From the NCBI RefSeq assembly GCF_014641195.1, contig NZ_BMHQ01000009.1, positions 104,526 to 168,525 of the forward strand: a stretch of DNA of 64,000 bases, in the 5' to 3' direction. The notes beneath the pieces are model-generated. The model saw nothing but the letters and a program-made list of their open reading frames with translations. It was not told where the DNA came from and ran no database searches. Below are positions 8,112 to 17,191 of the stretch, piece by piece. The stretch is from Marinithermofilum abyssi. Lineage in GTDB: Bacteria > Bacillota > Bacilli > Thermoactinomycetales > DSM-45169. The translations under genes were made by a program, and so were the position numbers. The first letter of the stretch is position 1. Every line of letters starts with the position of its first letter.

Positions 8112-9437
8112 ATGGACCCGTTGATTCTCAGTCGGATTTTAACAGCGGAAACTTTGGGATTTCATATCATTTGGGCGACAATCGGTGTCGGTGTTCCCAT
8201 CTTCATTTTCCTCGCGGAGGGTTGGGGAATATACAAAAAAGATCCCCATTATATCCTGATGGCACGCCGCTGGACACGCGGATTTGTGATCACCGTGGCA
8301 GTCGGTGTGGTGACGGGAACATCGATTGGACTGATGTTGAGCTTGCTGTGGCCCCGCTTCATGCAATTAGCCGGAAATGTGATCAGTTTGCCGTTGTTTT
8401 TGGAGACCTTCGCCTTTTTCTTTGAAGCCATTTTTCTGGGTATTTACCTGTATACCTGGGATCGATTTAAACCGATCATCCATTGGCTGACCTGCATTCC
8501 CATCATTGTCGGATCATCGTTATCCGCTGTGTTTATCACTACGGTCAATGCTTTTATGAATACTCCCGCCGGGTTCACCTTGAAAAACGGAAACACTTTG
8601 ACGAATCTGCGCCCGCTGGAAGCGATGATGAACCCGGCCACACCGACAAAAGTGGCCCATGTTCTCTCCTCCGCTTATGTCACCGCGGCCTTTCTGCTGG
8701 GGGGCATTGCAGCCTATGCTATTATGCGCGGCCGCACGGAAGCATATTACAAAAAAGCGGTCAAACTGACGATGATCGGCGGACTGATTCTGTCTCTGGC
8801 AACGGCGATCGCCGGAGATTTATCCGGCAAGTTTTTGGCGGAATATCAACCGGAAAAACTGGCGGCAGCCGAATGGCACTTTGAAACGCAAAAGCGTGCT
8901 CCTCTAATTGTCGGAGGATATCTGGACGAAAACAATCAAGTCCGAGGTGCAATCAAGATTCCGTTAGCTTTAAGCATCCTAGCCAAAGGAGATCCCAACG
9001 CAGAGATCACAGGATTGAATGATGTGCCGAAAGAGCTGTGGCCCCCATTATATGTACACTATTTATTTGATGGAATGGTGGGCATCGGCTTCTATCTCAT
9101 TTTTATCTCGGGTTTGTTCCTCGCCCTGTGGATTTGGAAACGCGGCAACCCTTGGCACCCGTGGGTAATGGCCGGAATCGTGCTGGCCGCTCCCCTCTCC
9201 TTTGTCGCGATTGAACTGGGTTGGATTTATGCGGAAGTAGGCCGTCAACCCTGGATGATTCGAGGCATTATGAAGGTAAGCGAAGGGGTTACCACCTCCG
9301 AACAGGTCGGGCTGCTGCTTACGCTCTTTACCATGTTGTATGTAGCTCTCGCTGTGATTGCCACCTCCGTTTTAATCCGGATGTTCCGTAAAAATCATCC
9401 GGAAAAAGAGCTGGAAGAACGGCGAATCATTCTCTGA
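8112..9437 (+). CDS. cydA: Cytochrome bd-type menaquinol oxidase, subunit I
   Basis: A 441-residue polytopic membrane protein. The early His in TLGFHIIWATIGVG corresponds to the heme b595 ligand; ETFAFFFEAIFLG carries the two conserved glutamates; EVGRQPWMI near residue 380 is the diagnostic GRQPW motif after the Q-loop. The short Q-loop and overall length match the YthA / cyanide-insensitive branch rather than the long E. coli form. The enzyme oxidises quinol and reduces O2 to water. ATG at 8112 follows GGAGGGAG, so the 12 extra upstream codons are rejected. cydB follows after 13 bases; a Rex-like operator precedes. Confidence 0.9.
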   Translation: MDPLILSRILTAETLGFHIIWATIGVGVPIFIFLAEGWGIYKKDPHYILMARRWTRGFVITVAVGVVTGTSIGLMLSLLWPRFMQLAGNVISLPLFLETFAFFFEAIFLGIYLYTWDRFKPIIHWLTCIPIIVGSSLSAVFITTVNAFMNTPAGFTLKNGNTLTNLRPLEAMMNPATPTKVAHVLSSAYVTAAFLLGGIAAYAIMRGRTEAYYKKAVKLTMIGGLILSLATAIAGDLSGKFLAEYQPEKLAAAEWHFETQKRAPLIVGGYLDENNQVRGAIKIPLALSILAKGDPNAEITGLNDVPKELWPPLYVHYLFDGMVGIGFYLIFISGLFLALWIWKRGNPWHPWVMAGIVLAAPLSFVAIELGWIYAEVGRQPWMIRGIMKVSEGVTTSEQVGLLLTLFTMLYVALAVIATSVLIRMFRKNHPEKELEERRIIL

Positions 9438-9450
9438 GGAGGGGAGAGAC

Positions 9451-10464
9451 ATGCATCTTGAGATGATCGGCATCACTGTGTTGTGGACCTTTCTGTACGG
9501 ATATCTGATCGTGGCTTCCATCGATTTTGGAGCCGGATTCTTTTCTTATTACAGCATGCTCACCAAACAGGAGCACATCATTAATAAAGTGATCGACAGG
9601 TACCTCTCCCCTGTATGGGAAGTAACCAATGTTTTTCTCGTCTTTTTTTTCGTGGGGATCGTCGGATTTTTTCCGGATACCGCCTATTATTATGGAACAG
9701 CCTTGCTGCTTCCCGGAGGCATCGCCTTATTGCTTCTTTCCATTCGCGGCTCTTTCTATGCCTTTGCTAATTACGGAGCGCGAAAAAGCAAAACTTATCT
9801 GTTTTTGTACGGAATGACCGGGCTTTTTATCCCCGCTTCCCTGTCCACTGTACTGACGATTTCCGAAGGGGGGTTCATTGAGAAGCGCGGGGAACATATC
9901 GTCTTCCTCCCCTGGGAATTGTTCACCAGTCCTTACTCCTGGGCGGTGGTCTTTTTGGCCATCGTGAGCATCTTGTTTATCAGTGCCAGTTTCCTGACCT
10001 ATTACGCATATAAAGCAAAAGACCGACCGGCTATGGAGATCCTGCGGACGTATGCCCTGTCCTGGAGCGGTCCGACGATTGTGGCCAGTTTCCTGGTCTT
10101 CGTCTCCCTCGCCCGACACAACCCGCAACATTTTGCCCGGTTAATGGACTACGCCTGGATGTTCGGCTTGTCCCTTCTCTTTTTCCTTGGAGCTGTCTAT
10201 TTGATTTGGCGCAAGCGTTCCTTGGGATGGGCCTTCGTCCTGGTGATGTTTCAGTTTGCAGCCGCTTTTTACGGATATGGAGTCTCCCATTTGCCCTATT
10301 TGTTGTATCCGTATGTAACCGTACACTCCGCACTCACCAACACCACCATGGGATGGGCATTGGTCGGGGCCTTCATCGCGGGATTGTTCCTGCTGGTTCC
10401 ATCCCTGATCCTGTTGCTCCGGCTCTTCCTGTTCAGCGCCAAATATGTACAGGGAGGGAAGTAA
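9451..10464 (+). CDS. cydB: Cytochrome bd-type menaquinol oxidase, subunit II
   Basis: A 337-residue polytopic membrane protein of the CydB/YthB family, with about eight to nine spans. The N-terminal segment WTFLYGYLIVASIDFGAGF matches the conserved first helix of subunit II, with the typical DFGAG motif; the later SPVWEVTNVFLVFFFVG (the family's N-W/EVTNVF-like segment) also fits. It pairs with CydA to form the heme-bearing oxidase in the cytoplasmic membrane. The ribosome site GGAGGGGAGA lies between the two genes. Cyd-type ABC assembly genes (cydCD) are not adjacent. Confidence 0.9.
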   Translation: MHLEMIGITVLWTFLYGYLIVASIDFGAGFFSYYSMLTKQEHIINKVIDRYLSPVWEVTNVFLVFFFVGIVGFFPDTAYYYGTALLLPGGIALLLLSIRGSFYAFANYGARKSKTYLFLYGMTGLFIPASLSTVLTISEGGFIEKRGEHIVFLPWELFTSPYSWAVVFLAIVSILFISASFLTYYAYKAKDRPAMEILRTYALSWSGPTIVASFLVFVSLARHNPQHFARLMDYAWMFGLSLLFFLGAVYLIWRKRSLGWAFVLVMFQFAAAFYGYGVSHLPYLLYPYVTVHSALTNTTMGWALVGAFIAGLFLLVPSLILLLRLFLFSAKYVQGGK

Positions 10465-10491
10465 TCTCCTGGACATATAATAGTCCACTTC

Positions 10492-10544
10492 CCAGACCCG
10501 TCGCTCCGCTCCCGGGTCGAGGTACGGATCACTTTTTGCCTCGG
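10492..10544 (+). repeat. Structured intergenic element, partial copy C
   Basis: This stretch holds a hairpin (GACCCG with CGGGTC) whose loop begins GTCGC, followed by TTTTT and GCCTCGG. Its 3' half matches the layout of elements at 10692 and 12101, but the 5' partner strand is not found, so it looks 5'-truncated. Confidence 0.4.
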
Positions 10545-10691
10545 CTCTTCAAATTCGGGTACATCATTCAAAGGCCGCCCTTTAAGAGAGATGTGCGCTT
10601 TTCTTTTCGGAAGCATGATACTTCGACTCTTTTGCCCGTTGCTCCCTTTCCTCCGAAACAGAAGTCTATACTGTCCGCTCCAAGAGATTCA

Positions 10692-10789
10692 ACGAGACGC
10701 GGCACAATACGGAGTGCACTCAAAAAGTACAAGTCACGCCTGGGTCGCTAGCTCCCAGGTCGTGCTATGTGCCGCTTTTTTTGTCTCGT
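10692..10789 (+). repeat. Structured intergenic element, copy A
   Basis: Outer stem ACGAGAC (10692-10698) pairs with GTCTCGT (10783-10789); the next stem GCGGCAC (10699-10705) pairs with GTGCCGC (10769-10775); seven T separate the two 3' strands. Inside, CACG/CGTG and CCTGGG/CCCAGG form a hairpin with a GTCGC loop. The same plan with different bases recurs at 12101-12204. The similarity continues past the stem (AAAAGTCGC at about 10817-10825). The gap 10465-10905 holds this copy and copy C and no convincing gene. Confidence 0.6.
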
Positions 10790-10905
10790 CTCCTCTCTTG
10801 TCGCTGTGTTCGTCGTCAAAAGTCGCTGCTCGGGCATAGAGTACTTCAGCTCATTTCGAGAAACTATGTCAGCAGTCTCACTCCTCTCATCGGAGGGGAG
10901 TTGTT

Positions 10906-11610
10906 TTACTGGGTACAAGCTTCCACAAAAGAGGTAAACAACTTCTGTGCAAGGGGATCGGTGGCGGTCATGTTTTCCGGATGCCACTGCACCCCGAGTA
11001 CAAAGGCGTGTTGTTCGCTTTCCACCGCTTCCGCCACTCCGTCCCGACTGCGGGCGGAAATAACAAATCCCTTTGCTGGCTGGCGAATCGCTTGATGATG
11101 GAAGCTGTTCACCCGGAACCGATCCATTCCGGTCACCCGATGCAATAAGGAACCGGAGCTCACTTCTACTATATGGGAAGCATGGCTTCGCGGAGCTTGC
11201 TGTACATGTTGCAACAGATTTTTCCGCTGGCTGTACAGATCTTGATACATGTCTCCCCCGGCAGCGATATTCAATATCTGGCACCCGCGGCAGATCGCCA
11301 GAATCGGTTTATCCCGGTCCAACATCTCCCGTACCAGCTGAATTTCTGTCTGGTCGCGCTCGGGAGTCAACTCACCCAGCCCCGGTAGCGGCTCTTCATT
11401 GAACCAATAAGGTACGATATCCCCTCCGCCGCTCAAAAGCAAACCATCGACTCGATCCGCAATCTCCCGCATCTCTGTTTTGCTGTAGGGAAGCATAACT
11501 GCTAAACCACCTGCCCTGAACACGGAATCGCTGTTATCCCTATGCAGACGATAAAACCGTTCTTCCAACAGCGACACTGTGATACCGATCAGCGGACGTT
11601 TCACGATCAC
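10906..11610 (-). CDS. Class I glutamine amidotransferase, gamma-glutamyl-GABA hydrolase family
   Basis: A 234-residue GATase1-fold hydrolase of the PuuD/peptidase C26 family. The nucleophile Cys is in AICRGCQILN (about residue 105), and the catalytic His-Glu is in VQWHPE near residue 212; HHQAI is the family's other conserved segment. Relatives cleave gamma-glutamyl amides such as gamma-glutamyl-GABA. The start is GTG behind a run of seven G; a second GTG two codons later is possible. It is monocistronic, and no putrescine-pathway partner is adjacent, so the substrate is open. Confidence 0.87.
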   Translation of the reverse strand: MIVKRPLIGITVSLLEERFYRLHRDNSDSVFRAGGLAVMLPYSKTEMREIADRVDGLLLSGGGDIVPYWFNEEPLPGLGELTPERDQTEIQLVREMLDRDKPILAICRGCQILNIAAGGDMYQDLYSQRKNLLQHVQQAPRSHASHIVEVSSGSLLHRVTGMDRFRVNSFHHQAIRQPAKGFVISARSRDGVAEAVESEQHAFVLGVQWHPENMTATDPLAQKLFTSFVEACTQ

Positions 11611-11666
11611 CCCCCCTTTCCTTTTCTCTATTCTCCATACCGCTCATTGTTGCACAACATAAAAAA

Positions 11667-11683
11667 CACCGGGATCCCCGGTG
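11667..11683 (-). terminator. Terminator of the DUF378 gene
   Basis: CACCGGG/CCCGGTG stem with a 3-base loop, followed by TTTTTT on the minus strand. Confidence 0.75.
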
Positions 11684-11711
11684 CTTTATTGCAAATCATA
11701 TTCAAAATGAA

Positions 11712-11933
11712 TCAGTCGGCGCGGGCCGGCTCCCGGTTTTCAAACAGGAATTTGATAGAATACAATCCGGCCAGACCGATCAGCGCATAAATCACGCGGC
11801 TCAAACCGGAAGATTCCCGAACGGCATCCCCGCCGAATAAAGAGGAAACCAAATCCCATTGGAAAAGACCGATCAAAAGCCAATTGAGAGCTCCGATAAT
11901 GACTAAAATCAAAGCTAATCGAGACAAGCCCAT
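11712..11933 (-). CDS. DUF378 small membrane protein (YuzA-like)
   Basis: A 73-residue protein with two hydrophobic spans (LALILVIIGALNWLLIGLF and the VIYALIGLAGLYSI segment), the pattern of the DUF378/YuzA family. The first-span signature GALNWLLIGLF is typical. The start is put at ATG 11933, eight bases after GGAGGG, rather than at the TTG one codon upstream. A shorter relative lies at 62643-62834. Function unknown; membrane localised. Confidence 0.85.
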   Translation of the reverse strand: MGLSRLALILVIIGALNWLLIGLFQWDLVSSLFGGDAVRESSGLSRVIYALIGLAGLYSIKFLFENREPARAD

Positions 11934-12001
11934 CAAGATAACCCTCCTTAAAAGAGATCGATACTAATATGCATAACAACGGAGCTTTTTATACAAAAAA
12001 A

Positions 12002-12029
12002 AGCAAGGAAGGATTTTCTTCCCCTTGCT
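12002..12029 (-). terminator. Terminator, probably of ispG
   Basis: An imperfect stem (AGCAAGG/CCTTGCT) followed by eight T on the minus strand. The nearest upstream minus-strand gene is ispG, 260 bases away, with structured element B between. Confidence 0.65.
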
Positions 12030-12100
12030 GTTTCATAACATACCTATTCAGTTCAGCAGAGAATGCTCTTCAACCCCTTTCAGACGCCAAGATATGATAA

Positions 12101-12204
12101 CCGAGGCGCGAGCCAGAGGAACTGCTTCATTGGCACCCAAAGGGCACACGTCACGCCTTAGTCGCCCCGTCCAAGATCGTGCTACGGCTCGCTTTTTGCC
12201 TCGG
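12101..12204 (+). repeat. Structured intergenic element, copy B
   Basis: Outer stem CCGAGGC (12101-12107) pairs with GCCTCGG (12198-12204), the next stem GCGAGCC (12108-12114) with GGCTCGC (12186-12192), and five T separate the 3' strands. Inside is CACGCCTTAGTCGC...CGTGCTA, matching copy A at 10692. Both 7-bp stems differ in sequence from copy A yet pair perfectly. It fills most of the intergenic stretch between the DUF378 gene and ispG. Confidence 0.6.
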
Positions 12205-12292
12205 GTCCCACGCTTTGTCTTTAAAAGTCGCGATTTGGCAGAAGAGCATCTTGCTATCCATATCCATTTTAATAGAGGCGCAGTCCGCTTTA

Positions 12293-13387
12293 TTAAGCCT
12301 GTTGCTCCTTCAACTGCTTTTGCTTGTATTCCTCCGCCAGTTTGTCGATCTCTTTTTTCAGCTCCTCCACCATGGTTTCCTCCGGCACTTTCCGGATGAT
12401 TTCACCATGGCGGAACAACAATCCTTCCCCGCGTCCGCCAGCGATCCCGATATCTGCTTCTTTAGCTTCGCCCGGCCCATTCACCGCACAGCCCAATACG
12501 GAAACTTTGATCGGTGCCTGGATTTTGGAGATATATTCTTCCACCTCATTGGCGATTTTAATGAGGTCGATCTCGATCCGTCCGCAGGTGGGACAGGAAA
12601 TCAATGTAGCTGCGTTGGCTGCCAGCCCGAAGGCTTTCAACAGTTCGCGGCAAACCTTTACTTCTTCAACCGGATCGGCGCTCAAGGAGATGCGAATAGT
12701 GGATCCGATCCCTTTGGACAGGATCGCCCCCAGACCAGCCGCGCTTTTTACCGTACCGGAGAAAAGGGTGCCGGATTCGGTGATGCCCAAATGCAACGGA
12801 TAGGGAATTACTTCCGCAGCTTTGGTGTAAGCCTCGATCGCCAGCGGTACATCGGAAGCTTTCAAAGAGACCACGATATCGTGGAAATCCAACTCCTCCA
12901 AAATGCGGATATGGTACAGCGCGCTTTCCACCATCCCCTCCGCAGTGGGGTATCCGTATTTCTCCAAAATCCGCTTTTCCAGAGAGCCCGCATTCACCCC
13001 GATGCGAATCGGGATACCGCGCTCTTTACAAGCTTTCACGACAGCCTCCACTTTTTCCCGACGCCCGATGTTGCCGGGGTTGATGCGGATTTTATCGATT
13101 CCGCCTTCAATCGCTTTCAAGGCCAGCTTGTAATCAAAATGGATATCTGCTACCAACGGAACGTTTACCTGCTTTTTGATGTGAGGAATAGCTTCCGCTG
13201 CCCGCATATCGGGGCAGGCCACCCGTACGATTTGACAACCTGCTTCCTCTAAACGGTTGATTTCTGCTACTGTAGCTTCCACGTCATGCGTTTTGGTTGT
13301 GGTCATACTTTGGATGACCACTTGATTGTTGCCGCCGATTTGGATGTTGCCCACCTTTACCGGCCGCGTTTCAGTACGATGATACAT
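12293..13387 (-). CDS. ispG: 4-hydroxy-3-methylbut-2-enyl diphosphate synthase (flavodoxin)
   Basis: A 364-residue IspG/GcpE. It converts the cyclodiphosphate MEcPP to HMBPP in the MEP isoprenoid pathway, using a [4Fe-4S] cluster. The three cluster cysteines are in ISCPTCGR (two) and [18 protein letters not shown] (one), near residues 265-310; the N-terminal TIM barrel begins [12 protein letters not shown]. The start at 13387 is chosen over one 11 codons upstream because it matches the family length and lies behind AAAGGGG. It is transcribed alone. Confidence 0.95.
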   Translation of the reverse strand: MYHRTETRPVKVGNIQIGGNNQVVIQSMTTTKTHDVEATVAEINRLEEAGCQIVRVACPDMRAAEAIPHIKKQVNVPLVADIHFDYKLALKAIEGGIDKIRINPGNIGRREKVEAVVKACKERGIPIRIGVNAGSLEKRILEKYGYPTAEGMVESALYHIRILEELDFHDIVVSLKASDVPLAIEAYTKAAEVIPYPLHLGITESGTLFSGTVKSAAGLGAILSKGIGSTIRISLSADPVEEVKVCRELLKAFGLAANAATLISCPTCGRIEIDLIKIANEVEEYISKIQAPIKVSVLGCAVNGPGEAKEADIGIAGGRGEGLLFRHGEIIRKVPEETMVEELKKEIDKLAEEYKQKQLKEQQA

Positions 13388-13464
13388 GTATGATCGCCCC
13401 TTTAATGCATGGAGACTCAACCGAATGCACTTTGTATATTATATCATTTTCTGTCCACAACAAA

Positions 13465-13490
13465 AGGAGCCTTTCGATCAGAAGGCTCCT
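13465..13490 (-). terminator. Terminator after the UPF0180 gene
   Basis: Nine-bp stem AGGAGCCTT/AAGGCTCCT and TTTT on the minus strand, about 35 bases past the UPF0180 stop. Confidence 0.7.
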
Positions 13491-13525
13491 GGCTGCCGAA
13501 ATTTTAAGGTGTGTTAACATATTCT

Positions 13526-13777
13526 TCACTGCACGTTGATGGTTCGTTCCACTGCATCACACACTTCTTCCGCAGTCATGCCTTCCGCGTTGACGACTGC
13601 AGCTTCTGTGACGGTATCCTGCATCCCCATCATGTTGTTGTCTCCTCCGGACACAACAAAGCAGGCACAGTTTCCTTGCTGCATACCATCCAGAGACACC
13701 ACTTCATATCCGCGGTTTTGCAGCGCCTGACTCACCGCTTGCAACCCTTCTTCCACAGCTACGCGTTGTTTAGCCAT
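13526..13777 (-). CDS. UPF0180 family protein (YkuS-like)
   Basis: An 83-residue soluble protein of the UPF0180/YkuS family: MAKQRVAVEEGLQAVSQAL at the start, a central Cys-containing FVVSGGDNNMMGMQDT segment, and the C-terminal GMTAEEVCDAVERT helix are the family's features. The ATG at 13777 is preferred to GTG 13786 because AGGAGGTGG lies eight bases upstream of it. The role of the family is unknown. Confidence 0.85.
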   Translation of the reverse strand: MAKQRVAVEEGLQAVSQALQNRGYEVVSLDGMQQGNCACFVVSGGDNNMMGMQDTVTEAAVVNAEGMTAEEVCDAVERTINVQ

Positions 13778-13855
13778 GTGATCCACCTCCTGCCCGTTAT
13801 TGTGGCAAGGAAAGAGATGGATTATTCCACAGAGCTTCTTCCCTTTTCTCAGGGT

Positions 13856-14005
13856 TTACCGTTGTTTATCTTGAACGTACGCAATCAATGCGACGGGTTC
13901 CCCCACCATTTGCTGAATCTCTTGTTCTGCTTTCGCAATTTTATCCATGACATCATTCCGGTCTTTTAGATTGACCAACCGGAACTGCTTATCTTGGTGA
14001 CTCAC
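13856..14005 (-). CDS. Small hypothetical protein (49 aa)
   Basis: A GTG at 14005 lies eight bases after AAGGAGTGA, opening a frame of 49 residues that is hydrophilic and helical (KAEQEIQQMVGEPVALIAYVQ). It overlaps the end of yqzE by 17 bases and probably shares its transcript. The strong ribosome site supports it. No family recognised. Confidence 0.6.
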   Translation of the reverse strand: MSHQDKQFRLVNLKDRNDVMDKIAKAEQEIQQMVGEPVALIAYVQDKQR

Positions 14006-14207
14006 CGGGTTCACTCCTTAAAGATCGGTTTTTTTGCCGTTTAGCATACATATGGAGACTGAAGGGAATCATCCCGAACCAGTGCTGTTTCCATCCCGGT
14101 CGAACCTGTTTTCGGGAAAGCCGGGCCTCTTTTCGCTCCGCTTTGGGCGTTTCCATATATTTTACCATTTCCTGTACCAAATATTTTAGAAAGTCCTGGG
14201 AAGACAT
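13989..14207 (-). CDS. yqzE: YqzE family protein
   Basis: A 72-residue basic protein. The N-terminal block QDFLKYLVQEMVKYMETPK and the WFGMIPFSLHMYAK segment match YqzE, a small protein encoded next to the comG operon in B. subtilis. Here it sits between aroK and two small genes, with comG about 4.5 kb away. The start at 14207 follows AGGGGGTGAAG. Function unknown. Confidence 0.8.
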   Translation of the reverse strand: MSSQDFLKYLVQEMVKYMETPKAERKEARLSRKQVRPGWKQHWFGMIPFSLHMYAKRQKNRSLRSEPGESPR

Positions 14208-14248
14208 TACTTCACCCCCTAATTCTAGCTTAACCAGGGGGTGTCTCT

Positions 14249-14773
14249 TTAAACCTGGGAAAACTCTTTTTGAATGGCCGAAATCACCTCGTCCGCCACT
14301 TCCTCCGGTGTCTTGCCCGTTGTATCGATGACCCAATCGGAATCCCTGTAGTAACCCCTCCGTTCCTCCAACAGTTGTTCTACCTTTTGGCGGGCATTTC
14401 CTTGCAGCAGCGGACGTGACTCATCTCCCTTCAACCGATGGAGAAGTTCATCCCGATCAGCGGTCAGACAGACCACCCAACCCAAACTGCGCATCATTCG
14501 GCGATTTTCTTGCCGCAAGACAATGCCGCCACCTGTGGTGACCACTCGTGGAGGGCCGGAAAGGACCTCCTTCAACACCCGGCTTTCCCAATCCCGGAAA
14601 ACAGCCTCCCCTTTTTCCGCAAACAAGCTTGAAATAGACTGTTTCACCGATTTCTCCACTTCGGCATCGGTATCCACCAACGGACAATTCAGCTTTTCTG
14701 CCAACAACTTGCCTACGGTGGTTTTTCCCGTGCCCATAAAACCGGTTAAAATAAGGTGTTTCGACAATGGCAT
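14249..14773 (-). CDS. aroK: Shikimate kinase
   Basis: A 174-residue shikimate kinase, which phosphorylates shikimate at O3 with ATP in aromatic amino-acid synthesis. Walker A is GFMGTGKTT (11-19); the substrate-binding DTDAEVEK follows, then the FRDWESRVL helix and the TTGGGIVLR strand, then the lid segment with DESRPLLQG. The start at 14773 has AGGAGC nine bases upstream. The gene order aroK-yqzE is like that of Bacillus. Confidence 0.93.
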   Translation of the reverse strand: MPLSKHLILTGFMGTGKTTVGKLLAEKLNCPLVDTDAEVEKSVKQSISSLFAEKGEAVFRDWESRVLKEVLSGPPRVVTTGGGIVLRQENRRMMRSLGWVVCLTADRDELLHRLKGDESRPLLQGNARQKVEQLLEERRGYYRDSDWVIDTTGKTPEEVADEVISAIQKEFSQV

Positions 14774-14945
14774 GATGGCTGCTCCTTTTTTGCCCTTCAT
14801 TATACCATTGGATCCGGCCGGTTCAGCACTGACTATGTGCAACTGTCCCGTCCCTTTTTCCTACTATGAGGAATAGCGACGGGTAGAAGAGCGTTCTCTG
14901 CACTTTTCCACCTAAGATGAACTTTGTCAGAAGGCACCCTTTTTG

Positions 14946-16280
14946 CTAAACGGAATACATAAGGCTCTTTCGTTCTTTTCGCCTCACCGGCGGGCGGCCT
15001 ACGGAAAGATACACCAACCCGGTTTCCTCTGCAATCCGTTGCATCTCCTCCAACGAAAACAGATTACGTCCATCCACCAAGACCAACGGATGGAGGCGAG
15101 AGTGCAACCGTCGCCACGACAGCTTCCGAAATTCTTCCCACTCCGTAACTAAGATGATCCCGTCGCAAGTTTCCAGCAGTACATGAGGGTCGGTAACCAG
15201 TTTCACTTCAGCTACGGGATAATCGCGTACCAGCGGATCATACGCCTGCAGGACGGCTCCGCGTTGCCGGGCCAATCGGCTGATCGCCAGAGACGGCGCT
15301 TCACGCAGGTCATCAGAGTCGGGTTTAAAAGTTAGACCCAGCAGTCCGATACGCTTTCCCTGCAACGATCCCAGCTCCTGTTCCAATTTATCCAACACCC
15401 GCTGAGGTTGGAGCCGGTTGATCTCCTGCAAAGCCTCCACCAACGGCATCGGGCAGTCGGCATCCCGCCCCATGGCCAATAGCGCTTCGGTATCCTTTGG
15501 AAAACAGGAACCGCCAAATCCCACTCCCGGCTGCAAATGAGATGGAGTAATCCTTCGATCGCTCCCCACTCCTTTTATTACCGCTTCAATATCTGCTCCC
15601 CAGCTTTCACTCAATTGTGCCATCATATTGGCATAGGAAATCTTCATGGCCAGAAATCCGTTTGCAGCATATTTGATGATTTCAGCGCTCCGGGGATCAC
15701 AAGTGATGAAGGGGGCGTCGATGGCTCGGTAAAGTTCACGCATCCTACTAGCAGCAACAGATGAGCGGGTCCCGACCACAATGCGGTCGGGATGCAAAAA
15801 GTCCGTTACCGCCTTCCCCTGCCGCAAGAACTCGGGATTATGTACAATGTCCCAAGACTTACCGCCCGACAATAGGTACAACCCTTTTTCCACCGTATCC
15901 GTCGTGCCGATGGGAACCGTGCTTTTGATCACCACAACGGCCCCCTCTTTGGCATGCCAAGCGATCGGTTTGATCAAACTCCTTAATTGGGACAGATCCG
16001 GCCGGCCATTCTCCCCGGCGGGAGTGCCTACACAGATAAAAAGAATCTCTCCTTCGCTTACAGCCGCAGCGATATCTGTCGTGAAACGAATGGCTTCCTG
16101 ATCTCTTGCCTGATCCAGCAGTTCATCCAGCTGCGGCTCCCAGATGGGCAGTTCTCCCGCATTTAACGCCATGATTTTTTCTGACGAGATATCCGCTCCA
16201 ATTACCTGATGTCCGCAACGGGTCAAACACAGAGCGGTAGTCAACCCTACATACCCCAATCCGATCACGGTAATCTTCAC
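14946..16280 (-). CDS. UDP-glucose 6-dehydrogenase
   Basis: A 444-residue nucleotide-sugar dehydrogenase (TuaD/YwqF type). The N-terminal Rossmann motif is GLGYVGL (7-13); the catalytic cysteine lies in GVGFGGSCFPKDTEALL at about residue 262; GLTFKPDSDDLREAPS in the C-terminal UDP-binding domain is typical. It oxidises UDP-glucose to UDP-glucuronate with NAD+, supplying a precursor of acidic wall or capsule polymers. It is the last gene of an operon with 4-base overlaps to galU, which makes its substrate. Confidence 0.92.
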   Translation of the reverse strand: MKITVIGLGYVGLTTALCLTRCGHQVIGADISSEKIMALNAGELPIWEPQLDELLDQARDQEAIRFTTDIAAAVSEGEILFICVGTPAGENGRPDLSQLRSLIKPIAWHAKEGAVVVIKSTVPIGTTDTVEKGLYLLSGGKSWDIVHNPEFLRQGKAVTDFLHPDRIVVGTRSSVAASRMRELYRAIDAPFITCDPRSAEIIKYAANGFLAMKISYANMMAQLSESWGADIEAVIKGVGSDRRITPSHLQPGVGFGGSCFPKDTEALLAMGRDADCPMPLVEALQEINRLQPQRVLDKLEQELGSLQGKRIGLLGLTFKPDSDDLREAPSLAISRLARQRGAVLQAYDPLVRDYPVAEVKLVTDPHVLLETCDGIILVTEWEEFRKLSWRRLHSRLHPLVLVDGRNLFSLEEMQRIAEETGLVYLSVGRPPVRRKERKSLMYSV

Positions 16281-17191
16281 AGCCTGTCACTCCTTTGCGG
16301 AAGCCGGTTGTTTGCCAGTATCTCCGCCATCATCAGCCGAACGTGCGGCTCCAAGGTAGGATCATTCAGGGCAAAGGAAAGGTTGGCCCGAAGAAAGCCC
16401 AGCGGATTGCCTACATCGTGGCGCGTTCCTTGAAAACCATAAGCCCACAGGGAGTGATTCCGGTTCAGCTCCCGCAGCGCATCTGTCAACTGAAACTCCC
16501 CTTGTAATCCTCGCGGGATGCGCTCCAAGTAACGGAAAATCCGGCTGTCCAAAATATAACGCCCCATCATGGCGATTCGCGAGGGTGCTTCTTCCCATCG
16601 CGGTTTTTCCACCACATCCAGAATGGGCAGAAGCTCTCCCGGTTGAATCGTCTCCCGCACCGAACGAACGACCCCGTAACGGGAAACCTCCTCGGGATTG
16701 ACCGTCTGCACCCCGATGACCGGATCCCCCAGCTGTTCATATTGCTCAGCGAGCTGCAGGGTACAAGGCCAATCGTTGGGCTCATGTTCGACAATGTCGT
16801 CACCCAGCAACAAGGCGAATGGGTCATCCCCCACAAAACTGCGGGCCTGCAATACCGCATCCCCCAACCCCTCCGGCTCCCGCTGGCGAATATAATGAAT
16901 ATGCGCCAAACGGGAAATGGAACGAACCTTTTTCAGCTCTTCCTGTTTCTCTCTTCGTTCCAGGAGCATCTCCAGCTCAAAGGATTTGTCAAAATGATTC
17001 TCAATCGCTTGCTTGCCTCTTCCGGTAATGATCAAGATCTCTTGAATACCGGAAGTAACAGCTTCCTCAACGATAAACTGGATCGCCGGCTTGGCAATGA
17101 TGGGCAACATCTCTTTCGGCAATGCCTTGGTTGCTGGGAGGAACCGTGTCCCCATCCCTGCGGCGGGAATCACCGCTTTTTTAACCCTCAC
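16277..17191 (-). CDS. UTP-glucose-1-phosphate uridylyltransferase
   Basis: A 304-residue GalU/GtaB-type nucleotidyltransferase, making UDP-glucose from UTP and glucose-1-phosphate. The pyrophosphorylase signature is IPAAGMGTRFLPATKALPK near the N-terminus; the sugar-phosphate-binding DVVEKP and the LLGDDIV segment are present. It overlaps the upstream glycosyltransferase gene and the downstream dehydrogenase by 4 bases each, so the three are translationally coupled: UDP-glucose, its oxidation, and a transferase. Confidence 0.92.
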   Translation of the reverse strand: MRVKKAVIPAAGMGTRFLPATKALPKEMLPIIAKPAIQFIVEEAVTSGIQEILIITGRGKQAIENHFDKSFELEMLLERREKQEELKKVRSISRLAHIHYIRQREPEGLGDAVLQARSFVGDDPFALLLGDDIVEHEPNDWPCTLQLAEQYEQLGDPVIGVQTVNPEEVSRYGVVRSVRETIQPGELLPILDVVEKPRWEEAPSRIAMMGRYILDSRIFRYLERIPRGLQGEFQLTDALRELNRNHSLWAYGFQGTRHDVGNPLGFLRANLSFALNDPTLEPHVRLMMAEILANNRLPQRSDRL

